Below are positions 37,023-45,379 of a stretch of 64,000 bases of DNA, one piece after another. Position 1 is the stretch's first letter; every line of letters begins with the position of its first letter. The DNA lies in contig NZ_MTLG01000063.1 in NCBI RefSeq assembly GCF_002192695.1, positions 1 to 64,000 of the forward strand. Direction: 5' to 3'. The position numbers and the translations under genes are program-made. The DNA comes from Achromobacter xylosoxidans. GTDB taxonomy: Bacteria; Pseudomonadota; Gammaproteobacteria; Burkholderiales; Burkholderiaceae_B. The notes beneath the pieces are model-generated. The model ran no database searches, was not told the origin of the DNA, and saw nothing but the letters and a program-made list of their open reading frames with translations.

Positions 37023-39614
37023 ATGAGCACCCCCCAGCAATCCTCCGCCACCCCGGGCGGCAAACCGGGCCTCCCCTGGAAACGCATCCTCGTCAAGGCG
37101 GGCGTAGCCGCCGGCGGCGCCGCCGTGTGCGGCGGCATCGCGCTCGGCCTGGCGCTGGCCCTGGCCTGGCCCAGCCTGCCGGACCTGCACGCCATGACGG
37201 ACTACCGTCCGCGGGTGCCGCTGCGCATCTATACGGCGGATAAGGTGCTGATCGGCGAATACGGCGAAGAGCACCGCAACGTGCTGCGCTTTGACGAGAT
37301 CCCGCCCGTGATGCGCCAGGCGGTGCTGGCGGCCGAGGACGACCGCTTCTACAGCCACGGCGGCGTCGACTGGATGGGCGTGGCGCGCGCGGTGCTGACC
37401 AACCTCGTCAAAGGCTCCAAAAGCCAGGGCGGCAGCACCATCACGATGCAGGTCGCGCGCAACTTCTACCTGTCGTCGGAAAAGACCTACTCGCGCAAGT
37501 TCTATGAACTGCTGCTGACGTTCAAGATCGAATCCGAGCTCTCCAAGGACCAGATCCTCGAGCTCTACATGAACCAGATCTACCTGGGCCACCGCGCCTA
37601 TGGTTTCGCCGCCGCCTCGCGCACCTATCTGGGCAAGCCCTTGTCCGAGGTCACGCCGGCCGAGGCCGCCATGCTCGCCGGCATCCCCAAGGCCCCGTCG
37701 CGCTTCAACCCCATCACCAATTTCCCGCGCGCCGAGATCCGCCAGCACTACGTGCTGGGCCGCATGAAGACGCTGGGCTATCTCACGCCCGAACAGGCCG
37801 ACGAAGCGCTCAAGCAGCGCCTGACCATCCGCGGCGCGGACGGCGCCAGCGCGCGCGGCTTCGCGATCCACGGCGACTACCCGGCCGAGCTGGCGCGCCA
37901 GCTGATGTACGGCGTGTTCCAGGAACAGACCTACACCAAGGGCATCGACGTCTACACCACCATCGATTCCAAGGACCAGGAAGCCGCCTACCGCGCCGTG
38001 CGCGACGGCGTGATGGACTACACCCGCCGCGCCGTGTATCCCGGCCCGGAAGACCAGATCGACCTGCCGGACGGCGTCGAACAGGATCCGGGCGCGCTGG
38101 ACGAAATCCTGGATGGCGTGCAGGAAAAAACGCCGGACAGCGAAGACCTGCTGACCGCCGTGGTGCTGGCCGCCAGCCCTACCGAAGTGACGCTGGCGCG
38201 CAGCGCGCGCGACATCATCACCATCAGCGACAAGAAGGCGCTGGCAGTGGTGGCGCGCGCGCTCAACCCCAAGGCCAGCGACAGCCAGCGCCTGCGCCGC
38301 GGCTCGGTCGTCTACATCCACAAGAACGGCGACGGCTGGGAAATCATCAACATGCCGACCCTGCAGGCGGCGCTGGTGTCGATGGTGCCGCAGGACGGCG
38401 CCATCCGCGCCATGATCGGCGGCTTCGACTACAACCGCGGCGGCTTCAACCGCGTGACGCAGGCCTGGCGCCAGCCCGGCTCCAACATCAAGCCCTTCGT
38501 CTACGCGGCGGCGCTGGAACGCGGCCTGACCCCGGCCACGCAGATCTCCGACCAGCCCTTCATGCTGACCGCGGAGCAGACCGGCTCCAAGGCCTGGCAG
38601 CCCAAGAACGACGGCAACAAGTATGAGCCCATGCTGACCCTGCGCCAGGGCCTCATGCGTTCCAAGAACATGGTGTCGATTCGCATCCTGCAGGCGATCT
38701 CGCCGCAGTATGCGCAGGACTACCTGACGCGCTTCGGCTTCGACAAGTCGCGCTGGCCGGCGGTGCTGCCGCTGGCGCTGGGCGCCGGCGGCGCCACGCC
38801 GCTGCAGGTGGTCAACGGCTACAGCGTGTTCGCCAACGGCGGCTACCGCGTCACCCCTTATCTGGTGGACCGCGTCACCGACCGTTCGGGCAACGTGCTG
38901 ATGCAGGCGCAGCCGGTCGTCGCCGGCGACGAACAGGCCCGCGCCATCGATCCCCGCACCGCCTGGGTCATGGACGATATCCTGCGCGGCGTCACCGTCA
39001 GCGGCACCGCCGCGCGCGCGCATCAGGTGCTCAAGCGCAACGACGTCGGCGGCAAGACCGGCACCACCAACGAGGCCGTGGACGTCTGGTTCTCGGGTTT
39101 CACGCCCAACCTGGCCACCACGGTCTGGATGGGCTTTGACCAGCCCAAGTCGCTGGGCACCAACGAATTCGGCAGCGGCCTGGCCCTGACGACCTGGCTG
39201 GACTACATGCAGCCGGCCTTGAAGGGCGTGCCCGAAGCCAAGCCCGCGCCGCGGCCGGACGGCCTGCTCGTGGACAACGGCGAATACTATTTCTCGGAAT
39301 TCCCGCCGGGCCAGGCCGTGGCTTCGCTAGACCTGTCCTCGGGCGACGCGCTGACCGATTTCCTGAACAACAACCGTTCGACGGACGGCGTGGACACCTC
39401 GGTCAAGCCCTTGCCGCCCGGCGGCGCGATGCCGCAGGGCGCCCCTGCCCAGCCGCCGGTGGCACTGCCCGTTCCCGTGGCGCCCGCGGGTGGCGCGCCG
39501 GCGGGCAATGCGCCCGTCATCCCACCCATCCCCGTGCCGCGCGTGGACGCCGACACGCCCGCCCGCGCCAGCGCCGTCAGCGGCGCCGGACCGGTGGCCG
39601 CCCGGCCGCTATAG
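37023..39614 (+). CDS. mrcA: Penicillin-binding protein 1A
   Basis: This 863-aa bifunctional peptidoglycan synthase has a cytoplasmic tail and one transmembrane helix (residues about 22-50). The GT51 glycosyltransferase has catalytic Glu105 (EDDRFYSHGG) and the GGSTITMQ motif. A PBP1A-type inserted OB region follows, then the transpeptidase with S487-N-I-K490, S547-K-N549 and K678-T-G. The last 120 residues are Pro/Ala-rich and low-complexity. No Shine-Dalgarno is visible. A TAGAAT hexamer ends nine bases before the ATG, so the mRNA may be leaderless or nearly so. Confidence 0.95.
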   Translation: MSTPQQSSATPGGKPGLPWKRILVKAGVAAGGAAVCGGIALGLALALAWPSLPDLHAMTDYRPRVPLRIYTADKVLIGEYGEEHRNVLRFDEIPPVMRQAVLAAEDDRFYSHGGVDWMGVARAVLTNLVKGSKSQGGSTITMQVARNFYLSSEKTYSRKFYELLLTFKIESELSKDQILELYMNQIYLGHRAYGFAAASRTYLGKPLSEVTPAEAAMLAGIPKAPSRFNPITNFPRAEIRQHYVLGRMKTLGYLTPEQADEALKQRLTIRGADGASARGFAIHGDYPAELARQLMYGVFQEQTYTKGIDVYTTIDSKDQEAAYRAVRDGVMDYTRRAVYPGPEDQIDLPDGVEQDPGALDEILDGVQEKTPDSEDLLTAVVLAASPTEVTLARSARDIITISDKKALAVVARALNPKASDSQRLRRGSVVYIHKNGDGWEIINMPTLQAALVSMVPQDGAIRAMIGGFDYNRGGFNRVTQAWRQPGSNIKPFVYAAALERGLTPATQISDQPFMLTAEQTGSKAWQPKNDGNKYEPMLTLRQGLMRSKNMVSIRILQAISPQYAQDYLTRFGFDKSRWPAVLPLALGAGGATPLQVVNGYSVFANGGYRVTPYLVDRVTDRSGNVLMQAQPVVAGDEQARAIDPRTAWVMDDILRGVTVSGTAARAHQVLKRNDVGGKTGTTNEAVDVWFSGFTPNLATTVWMGFDQPKSLGTNEFGSGLALTTWLDYMQPALKGVPEAKPAPRPDGLLVDNGEYYFSEFPPGQAVASLDLSSGDALTDFLNNNRSTDGVDTSVKPLPPGGAMPQGAPAQPPVALPVPVAPAGGAPAGNAPVIPPIPVPRVDADTPARASAVSGAGPVAARPL

Positions 39615-39621
39615 AGGGCAC

Positions 39622-39642
39622 GCCCGGCGCCAGCCGCCGGGC
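39622..39642. terminator. Bidirectional hairpin after mrcA
   Basis: GCCCGGCG-N5-CGCCGGGC lies in the 38-bp gap between convergent mrcA and the phosphatase gene. Confidence 0.45.
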
Positions 39643-39652
39643 ATCCAAGCGG

Positions 39653-40366
39653 CTATTCCTGCTCCGCGAGTTCGGTCACGGCCTCGCGCGGCCAGGCCCG
39701 CAGGGATTCCAGGTCCAGGAAGGTGAAGTAGCCGGATTTCCAGCCCTCGGTATCGATGTGGTAGACGTTGCCCAGGACCAGCGGCGCCGGGACCGGCGTA
39801 TGCCCGGCCACCACCGCCCTCACCCCGCGGATGCCGGTGCGGTCCATCTGCCGCAGGCGGTCGCGCGACCATTGGCAGGCGGCGCTGGTGCGCCGGTAGC
39901 GGTCCTGCAAGGCGGATTCCAGCCGCGGCCAGAACAGCACCGGGCAGTCCGCATGCAGCAACCCCACCGCGCCGTCCAGGGTTTCGACCTCGATGGCGAT
40001 GGGCAGTTGCGCGAAAGCCTCGGCGAAAACCTCCTGGCGCTCCGATGGCAGGTCCAGGAACCAGCCGCCGCCGTAGCCGCGCCAGTTGTCCACGTCCACC
40101 TGCCCGGTGCGCACGTGGCGGATCGCGTAGTCCTCGTGGTTGCCTTGCACCGCGTAGAACCACGGCCGCGCCAGCCACTCCAGCGCAGCCTCGCTTTCCG
40201 GGCCCCGGTCCACCAGGTCTCCCACGGAAAACAGGCGGTCCCGAGACGGATCGAAGCCCAGCTGGTCCAGGCTTTCCTGCAGGCGGGAAAAATGTCCATG
40301 CAGATCGCCCACCGCGAAATCGCGGCCTAGCTCGTTGCGCGGGACTTTGAGAAAACGCTGCTCCAT
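39653..40366 (-). CDS. Serine/threonine-type metallophosphatase
   Basis: This 237-aa PPP-family phosphatase resembles PrpA/PrpB and ApaH. The metal motifs appear in order: GDLHGHF (residues about 20-26), GDLVDRGPESE (48-58), GNHEDYA (75-81), LLHADCP and VAGHTP (near 190). It is a cytosolic enzyme that could act on phosphoproteins or dinucleoside polyphosphates, and its length is usual for the bacterial PrpA/B group. It is convergent with mrcA and divergent from the PepSY gene. Confidence 0.9.
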   Translation of the reverse strand: MEQRFLKVPRNELGRDFAVGDLHGHFSRLQESLDQLGFDPSRDRLFSVGDLVDRGPESEAALEWLARPWFYAVQGNHEDYAIRHVRTGQVDVDNWRGYGGGWFLDLPSERQEVFAEAFAQLPIAIEVETLDGAVGLLHADCPVLFWPRLESALQDRYRRTSAACQWSRDRLRQMDRTGIRGVRAVVAGHTPVPAPLVLGNVYHIDTEGWKSGYFTFLDLESLRAWPREAVTELAEQE

Positions 40367-40472
40367 GATGATCCGGGACTACCGCTGGGTTGATGCTTGA
40401 TCCCTCTTTTTAACCCGCTTTCGCGCCGCCCCGCCTGCCCACCCTTGCCCCGCCGTGGTCAAAATTTGGTTA

Positions 40473-40493
40473 CGAGAATCAATACTATTCGCG
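40473..40493. promoter_or_regulatory. AT-rich dyad upstream of the PepSY gene, Fur-like
   Basis: CGAGAAT-N7-ATTCGCG is a dyad with one mismatch, followed by GATAATATC, in an AT-rich stretch 50-70 bp before the PepSY start. The layout recalls Fur boxes, but the match to GATAATGATAATCATTATC is only partial. Confidence 0.35.
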
Positions 40494-40543
40494 ATAATAT
40501 CTAGTTTTCCCCAACCCGCGCCTGCAAGGGCCCCGCCCTCCCC

Positions 40544-41719
40544 ATGACCGCCGCGTCCACCATCAAAACCTGGTATCTGGTCCATAAATGGACCAGCCTG
40601 GTCTGCACCATTTTCCTGCTCGTCATCTGTCTTACCGGTTTGCCGCTGGTGTTCCACCACGAGATCGAACACTGGCTCGACGATGCCAAGCCGCTATCGG
40701 ACGTGCCCGCCTCGACTCCGCGCGCCAACCTGGACAAGCTGGTCGACAGCGCCCGCGCCATGTATCCGGGCGAAGTCGTCGACTACCTGTTCCTCGACCC
40801 GGACGAGCCGCAAGTCTATGTGGGCATGGCGAAAACGCCCGGCGACGGCCAGGTGTCGGGCCACGCCGTGCGCATGGACGCGCGCACCGGCGACGTGCTG
40901 CTGGACGGCCCGCTCTACACCCAGGACAAGTTTTCCTTCATGGGCATCATGCTGGCGCTGCACGTGGACCTGTTCGCGGGCCTGCCCGGCGAGCTGTTCC
41001 TGGGCTTCATGGGACTGCTGTTCTGCGTGGCCATCGTGTCCGGCGTGGTGCTCTACGGGCCCTTCATGAAGAAGCTGGAGTTCGGCACGGTGCGCGCCAC
41101 CCGTTCCACCCGCCTGAAGTGGCTGGACCTGCACAATCTGCTGGGCATCGTGACGCTGGTCTGGGCCTTCGTGGTGGGCCTGACCGGCGTGATCAACGAA
41201 CTCTCCACCCCGCTGTTCCGCCTGTGGCAGTCCACTGAACTGGTGCGCATCCTGGAGCCCTACAAGGGCCAGAACGTGCCCACCGAGCTGGCCTCGGCCC
41301 AGGGCGCCGCCGACACGGCCAGAAAGGCCCTGCCCGGCAACGAGGTGTCCTTCATCGCCTTCCCCGGCAACGCCTTCGGCAGCCCCCACCACTACATCAC
41401 CTGGATGCGCGGCGACACGCCGCTCACCTCCAAGCTGAACACGCCCGTGCTGGTGGACGGCAAGACCGGCGAGCTGACCACCGTGGCCAAGATGCCCTGG
41501 TACCTGACCGCGCTGGAACTGTCGCGGCCGCTGCATTTCGGCGACTACGGCGGCATGCCGCTGAAGATCATCTGGGCGCTGCTGGACGTCATCACCATCG
41601 TCGTGCTGGTCAGCGGCCTCTATCTCTGGCTGGCCCGCCGCCGCGCCACCGAGGCGCGCATCGCCGAACTCGTGCGCAAGCACCAGGCCGCCGCCATTCC
41701 GAAAAGGACTCCCGCATGA
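40544..41719 (+). CDS. PepSY-associated transmembrane protein
   Basis: This 391-aa inner-membrane protein of the PepSY_TM family has helices near residues 17-38, 140-165, 200-222 and 335-362, with two PepSY-like periplasmic segments between them (ANLDKLVDSARAMYPGEVVDYLFL, and ADTARKALPGNEVSFIAFPG). Conserved histidines occur in HKWTS, HHEIEHW, LHVDLFAG and LDLHNLLG. Family members are linked to iron-siderophore reduction at the inner membrane. Its stop overlaps a 61-aa membrane protein gene (ATGA), with which it probably works. Confidence 0.88.
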   Translation: MTAASTIKTWYLVHKWTSLVCTIFLLVICLTGLPLVFHHEIEHWLDDAKPLSDVPASTPRANLDKLVDSARAMYPGEVVDYLFLDPDEPQVYVGMAKTPGDGQVSGHAVRMDARTGDVLLDGPLYTQDKFSFMGIMLALHVDLFAGLPGELFLGFMGLLFCVAIVSGVVLYGPFMKKLEFGTVRATRSTRLKWLDLHNLLGIVTLVWAFVVGLTGVINELSTPLFRLWQSTELVRILEPYKGQNVPTELASAQGAADTARKALPGNEVSFIAFPGNAFGSPHHYITWMRGDTPLTSKLNTPVLVDGKTGELTTVAKMPWYLTALELSRPLHFGDYGGMPLKIIWALLDVITIVVLVSGLYLWLARRRATEARIAELVRKHQAAAIPKRTPA

Positions 41720-41901
41720 GCAAGACGTCCCGAGGTTTCATGTTTGTCTGGGGCGTCCCGATCCTGCTGGGCGTGCTCAGCGTGTTCGGCCTCCTGGCCG
41801 CGCTGCTGGGCACGGGGGGCTGGCACTGGGCGTCCTGGATCTCCCTGGCCATCCTGCTGGCGGTCATCGCGCGTTACTGGGTGTTCCCGCTGCAGCGTTA
41901 G
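41716..41901 (+). CDS. Small two-helix membrane protein
   Basis: This 61-aa protein consists almost wholly of two transmembrane helices (FMFVWGVPILLGVLSVFGLLAALLG and WASWISLAILLAVIARYWVF). It has a short cytosolic N-terminus and an aromatic-basic end (FPLQR). It is translationally coupled to the PepSY gene by an ATGA overlap. The family is not recognised. It is probably an accessory subunit of the PepSY protein, judging by coupling and size. Confidence 0.8.
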   Translation: MSKTSRGFMFVWGVPILLGVLSVFGLLAALLGTGGWHWASWISLAILLAVIARYWVFPLQR

Positions 41902-41920
41902 GCGCGAGCGCCTTGCCCCG

Positions 41921-41935
41921 TGCCGGCGCCCGGCA
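41921..41935. terminator. Short hairpin between convergent genes
   Basis: TGCCGG-CGC-CCGGCA lies between the 61-aa gene and the aldo/keto reductase stop. It is a weak terminator candidate. Confidence 0.3.
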
Positions 41936-42763
41936 TTACTTGCCGAAGGTCTCCGGGTCCGGCCCCAGGCGCGCGCCTTCCTTGATGCCGTCGATGGCGG
42001 CCATGTCGGCCGCCGACAGCTCGAAGTCGAAGACGTCGATGTTCTCGCGGATGCGGGCCGGCGTCACCGACTTCGGGATCACGATCAGATCGTTCTGCAA
42101 GTGCCAGCGCAGCGTCACCTGGGCGGGCGACTTGCCGTGCTTCCTGGCCAGATCCAGGATGACCTTGTCCTTGGCCACGCCGCCCTGGGCCAAGGGGCTC
42201 CAGGACTCCGTCGCGATGCCGTGCTTGGCATGGAAGGCCCGCAGCGCCTGCTGGGTGAAGCCGGGATGCAGCTCGACCTGGTTCACCGCCGGCGTCACGC
42301 CGAACGCGTCGAGCAACCGCTCCAGGTTGGCCTGGGTAAAGTTGGACACGCCGATCGAGCGCGCGCGGCCGTCTTCCTTCATTTCCGTCATGGCCTTCCA
42401 GGCATCCACGAACTTCGTGCTGCCGGCCACGGGCCAGTGGATCAGGTACAGGTCGACGTAGGCCAGGCCCAGCTTTTCGAGGCTCTCGTCCATGGCCTTA
42501 TGGGCCTCGTCGTAGCCGTGCCTGTCGTTCCAGAGCTTGGTGGTGATGTACAGGTCCTTGCGCGCCACGCCCGCCGCGCGCAAACCCGCGCCCACGCCCG
42601 CCTCGTTGCCATAGATGGCCGCGGTGTCCACCGAGCGGTAGCCCGCCGCCAGCGCCTCTTTCACGCTTGCGGCCGCCTGATCGTTCGGCACCTGCCAGAC
42701 GCCCAGGCCCAGCTGGGGAATCTTGCCGCCGTCGTTCAATTTCATTGCCGGTACTTTCGCCAT
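41936..42763 (-). CDS. Aldo/keto reductase
   Basis: This 275-aa NADPH-dependent TIM-barrel reductase carries the catalytic tetrad D46, Y51, K76 and H109 (SVDTAAIYGNE, TTKLW, LIHWP). The NADPH-phosphate site is in VIPKSVTPARIREN near the C-terminus. It resembles the 2,5-diketo-D-gluconate reductase/methylglyoxal reductase group (DkgA-like) that reduces aldehydes and keto-sugars. A strong GGAGG lies five bases before the ATG at 42763. It is monocistronic here, with no regulator adjacent. Confidence 0.92.
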   Translation of the reverse strand: MAKVPAMKLNDGGKIPQLGLGVWQVPNDQAAASVKEALAAGYRSVDTAAIYGNEAGVGAGLRAAGVARKDLYITTKLWNDRHGYDEAHKAMDESLEKLGLAYVDLYLIHWPVAGSTKFVDAWKAMTEMKEDGRARSIGVSNFTQANLERLLDAFGVTPAVNQVELHPGFTQQALRAFHAKHGIATESWSPLAQGGVAKDKVILDLARKHGKSPAQVTLRWHLQNDLIVIPKSVTPARIRENIDVFDFELSAADMAAIDGIKEGARLGPDPETFGK

Positions 42764-43098
42764 AAGACCCTCCGTAGCTTGCGACGCGACGTCCGCGCGG
42801 CGAATATGCGCCGGGTCGCGCAACCAAGGGGCAGCCAGGCTTCATCCTTGGTTGAGACAGTAAAGAACGGGCCCGCCAGGCTGCGCCCGAGTCACCATGC
42901 CGGATTGAAAACCCCCGGGAGAGGTCTACACATCCCAGGGGTCGTGAGGCCGATAATACCCCCAGACCCGCAAATTCCCTGAATCTCCCCCGGCAAAGCA
43001 GGCGTTTGCGCCCCTGGGCGCGGCCCGGCGGCAGAAATTCCGCCCGTGGCCGATAATGCGCTTCCGACGGCCTGCCGGCCCATGCATCCCCCCTGACC
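42764..43098. other. Intergenic region between divergent AKR and ABC exporter genes
   Basis: This 335-bp gap carries no convincing gene. It holds the AKR ribosome site and promoter. The 10-mer GGCCGATAAT occurs twice (42948-42957 and 43048-43057), each including the -10-like hexamer GATAAT on the plus strand. The second copy is 41 bp before the ABC exporter ATG and may be its promoter. No clear -35 partner is visible. Confidence 0.5.
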
Positions 43099-44904
43099 AT
43101 GAACGCTCCTGACACGCGGCCCGAACGCCGCGGCGGCTTTTCCACCCTGCGCACCCTCTTTCCCTATCTCTGGCCGCCCGGCGAGACGGGTTTGAAAATT
43201 CGGGTGGTCGCGGCCCTGCTGTGCCTGTTCACGGCCAAGGTGGCCACGGTCTATGTCCCCCTGTTGTACAAGCACGCCATCGACGAGCTGGGCCAGGGCG
43301 CCCCAGGCGCCGTTACCGTGCCGCTGGGCCTGATCCTGGCCTATGGCACGGCCCGGGTGCTGTCCCTGCTGTTCTCGGAGCTGCGCGACGCCATCTTCGC
43401 GCGGGTCGGACAGCACGCCATCCGCGCGGTCGGCCTGCAGGTCTTTCGCCATCTGCACGCGCTGGCGCTGCGCTTTCACCTGACGCGCCAGACCGGCGGC
43501 CTGAACCGCGCCATCGAGCGCGGCACCAAGGGCATCCAGACCCTGCTGTCGTTCCTGCTCTTCAGCATCCTGCCGACCTTCTTCGAAATCGGGCTGGTCT
43601 GCGTGGTGCTGTGGAAGATGTTCGACATCTGGCTGGCGCTGGCCACCGGCGCCACCGTCACGCTGTACATGGCGTACACGCTGCTCGTCACCGAATGGCG
43701 CGCCAAGTTCCGCCGCCAGATGAACGAAACCGATTCCGAGGCCAACACCAAGGCCATCGAGAGCCTGCTGAACTACGAAACGGTCAAATACTTCGGCAAC
43801 GAGGAGCACGAGGCGCGCCGCTACGACGCATCGCTCACCCGCTATGAACGCGCCGCCGTGCGCAGCCAGGTCAGTCTGTCCATCCTCAACATCGGCCAGG
43901 CCGCCATCATCTCGGTGGGCCTGACCCTGGTCATGTGGATGGCCGCCACCGGCATCGCCGAGGGCCGCTACACGCTGGGCGATTTCGTGCTGGTCAACAC
44001 CTACCTGCTGCAGCTGTACCAGCCGCTGAGCTTCTTCGGCTTCGTCTACCGCGAAATCAAGCAGGCCATCATCGACATGGAGCGCATGTTCGAGCTGCTG
44101 GGACAGGACCGCGAAGTGGCCGACAGCCCCGATGCCCAGCCGCTGCGCGTGGCGGGCGGCGCGGTGGAGTTCCGCGACGTGCATTTCGGCTACGACGCGC
44201 GCCGCCCCATCCTGAAAGGCGTCAGCTTCACCATTGCCGCCGGCAAGACCGTGGCCGTGGTCGGCACATCGGGCGCGGGGAAATCGACCATCGCGCGCCT
44301 GCTGTTCCGCTTCTATGACGCCGACGGCGGCGCGATCCTGATCGACGGCCAGGACGTGCGCAACGTGACGCAAGCCAGCCTGCGCGCCGCGATCGGCGTC
44401 GTGCCGCAGGACACCGTGCTGTTCAACGACACCATCCTCTACAACATCGGCTACGGCCGCCCCGGCGCCAGCGAGGACGAAATCCAGGCGGCCGCGCGCC
44501 TGGCGCACATCCACGACCTGATCATGGCCATGCCGGACGGCTACCAGACCATGGTGGGCGAACGCGGACTGAAGCTGTCGGGCGGCGAAAAGCAGCGCGT
44601 GGCGATCGCCCGGACCATCCTGAAGAACCCGCCCATCTTCCTGTTCGACGAAGCCACCAGCGCGCTGGACACGCACACGGAACGCGAAATCCAGGCCAAT
44701 CTGCGCGAAGTCAGCCAGGGCCGCAGCACGCTCATCATCGCCCACCGCCTGTCCACCGTGGCGGACGCCGACGAGATCATCGTGCTGGCCGAGGGCCGCA
44801 TCGTCGAGCGCGGCCGCCATGCGCAGTTGCTGGCGCTGGGCGGCCTCTACGCCAGCATGTGGGCGCGCCAGCAGGAAAGCGCCCCGGCCGCCGCAACGGA
44901 TTGA
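43099..44904 (+). CDS. ABC exporter, ATM1/HMT1 type
   Basis: This 601-aa half-transporter fuses a six-helix exporter domain to an ATPase. The membrane domain carries the ATM1-family segments LTRQTGGLNRAIERGTKGIQ and ESLLNYETVKYFGNE. The ATPase has Walker A GTSGAGKST (389-397), signature LSGGEKQR and Walker B IFLFDEATSALD. ATM1-type exporters move glutathione-sulfur species or metal-thiol conjugates and affect iron-sulfur and heavy-metal homeostasis. A Rieske-type protein gene follows 51 bp later. Substrate not assigned. Confidence 0.92.
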   Translation: MNAPDTRPERRGGFSTLRTLFPYLWPPGETGLKIRVVAALLCLFTAKVATVYVPLLYKHAIDELGQGAPGAVTVPLGLILAYGTARVLSLLFSELRDAIFARVGQHAIRAVGLQVFRHLHALALRFHLTRQTGGLNRAIERGTKGIQTLLSFLLFSILPTFFEIGLVCVVLWKMFDIWLALATGATVTLYMAYTLLVTEWRAKFRRQMNETDSEANTKAIESLLNYETVKYFGNEEHEARRYDASLTRYERAAVRSQVSLSILNIGQAAIISVGLTLVMWMAATGIAEGRYTLGDFVLVNTYLLQLYQPLSFFGFVYREIKQAIIDMERMFELLGQDREVADSPDAQPLRVAGGAVEFRDVHFGYDARRPILKGVSFTIAAGKTVAVVGTSGAGKSTIARLLFRFYDADGGAILIDGQDVRNVTQASLRAAIGVVPQDTVLFNDTILYNIGYGRPGASEDEIQAAARLAHIHDLIMAMPDGYQTMVGERGLKLSGGEKQRVAIARTILKNPPIFLFDEATSALDTHTEREIQANLREVSQGRSTLIIAHRLSTVADADEIIVLAEGRIVERGRHAQLLALGGLYASMWARQQESAPAAATD

Positions 44905-44955
44905 CAAGCCGTCCGCCCTGTCCGAACATCGCACCCTTTGATTTCCAGGCTCGCC

Positions 44956-45351
44956 ATGCAGGATTCACCCTCCGCCCCCGCCGTCCGCGTCTGCGCCGCC
45001 TCCGACCTCGTCAACGGCGGCCTGGGCGTGAAGATTCCCGTGTCGGATGCCGCAGGCCGCACCACGGCCTTCTTCGTGCGCTACCAGGACCGCGTGCACG
45101 GTTATCTCAACCGCTGCGCCCACGTGGGCGTGGAACTGGATTGGGAAGGCAGTTTCTTCACCCGCGCCGGCGACCTGATCATGTGCGCGCGCCACGGCGC
45201 CACCTACCAGCCCGACACCGGGCTGTGCGTGGGCGGCCCCTGTAAAAACGGCCGCCTGACCGTGCTGGCCGTCGAGGAACGCGACGGCGCGGTCTACTGG
45301 CAGCCGGCCGGCAAGATCCGTCCTTTGGACGACGCGCCCGCCCAGGGCTGA
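44956..45351 (+). CDS. Rieske 2Fe-2S domain protein
   Basis: This 131-aa protein is a single Rieske domain with C54-x-H56 (NRCAHVG) and C77-x2-H80 (MCARHG) ligating the cluster. Two further cysteines, C91 and C96, could form the disulfide seen in high-potential forms. It has no signal peptide or membrane helix, so it is probably a soluble ferredoxin-like carrier. The ATG at 44956 is preferred. Position behind an ATM1-like exporter suggests a link to iron-sulfur metabolism, but it may be independent. Confidence 0.88.
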   Translation: MQDSPSAPAVRVCAASDLVNGGLGVKIPVSDAAGRTTAFFVRYQDRVHGYLNRCAHVGVELDWEGSFFTRAGDLIMCARHGATYQPDTGLCVGGPCKNGRLTVLAVEERDGAVYWQPAGKIRPLDDAPAQG

Positions 45352-45379
45352 CCGCTCAGGCAAGAACCTTGCGCGGACC

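Noticed and set aside
36958..40473. The 9-mer TTTGGTTAC shared upstream of mrcA (36958-36966) and the PepSY gene (40465-40473)
   Set aside because: Two copies of a 9-mer with no further similarity are not enough to call a common element.
42948..43057. GGCCGATAAT repeated 100 bp apart
   Set aside because: Probably two -10-like hexamers in similar context. No further repeat structure, so it is noted only within the intergenic feature.
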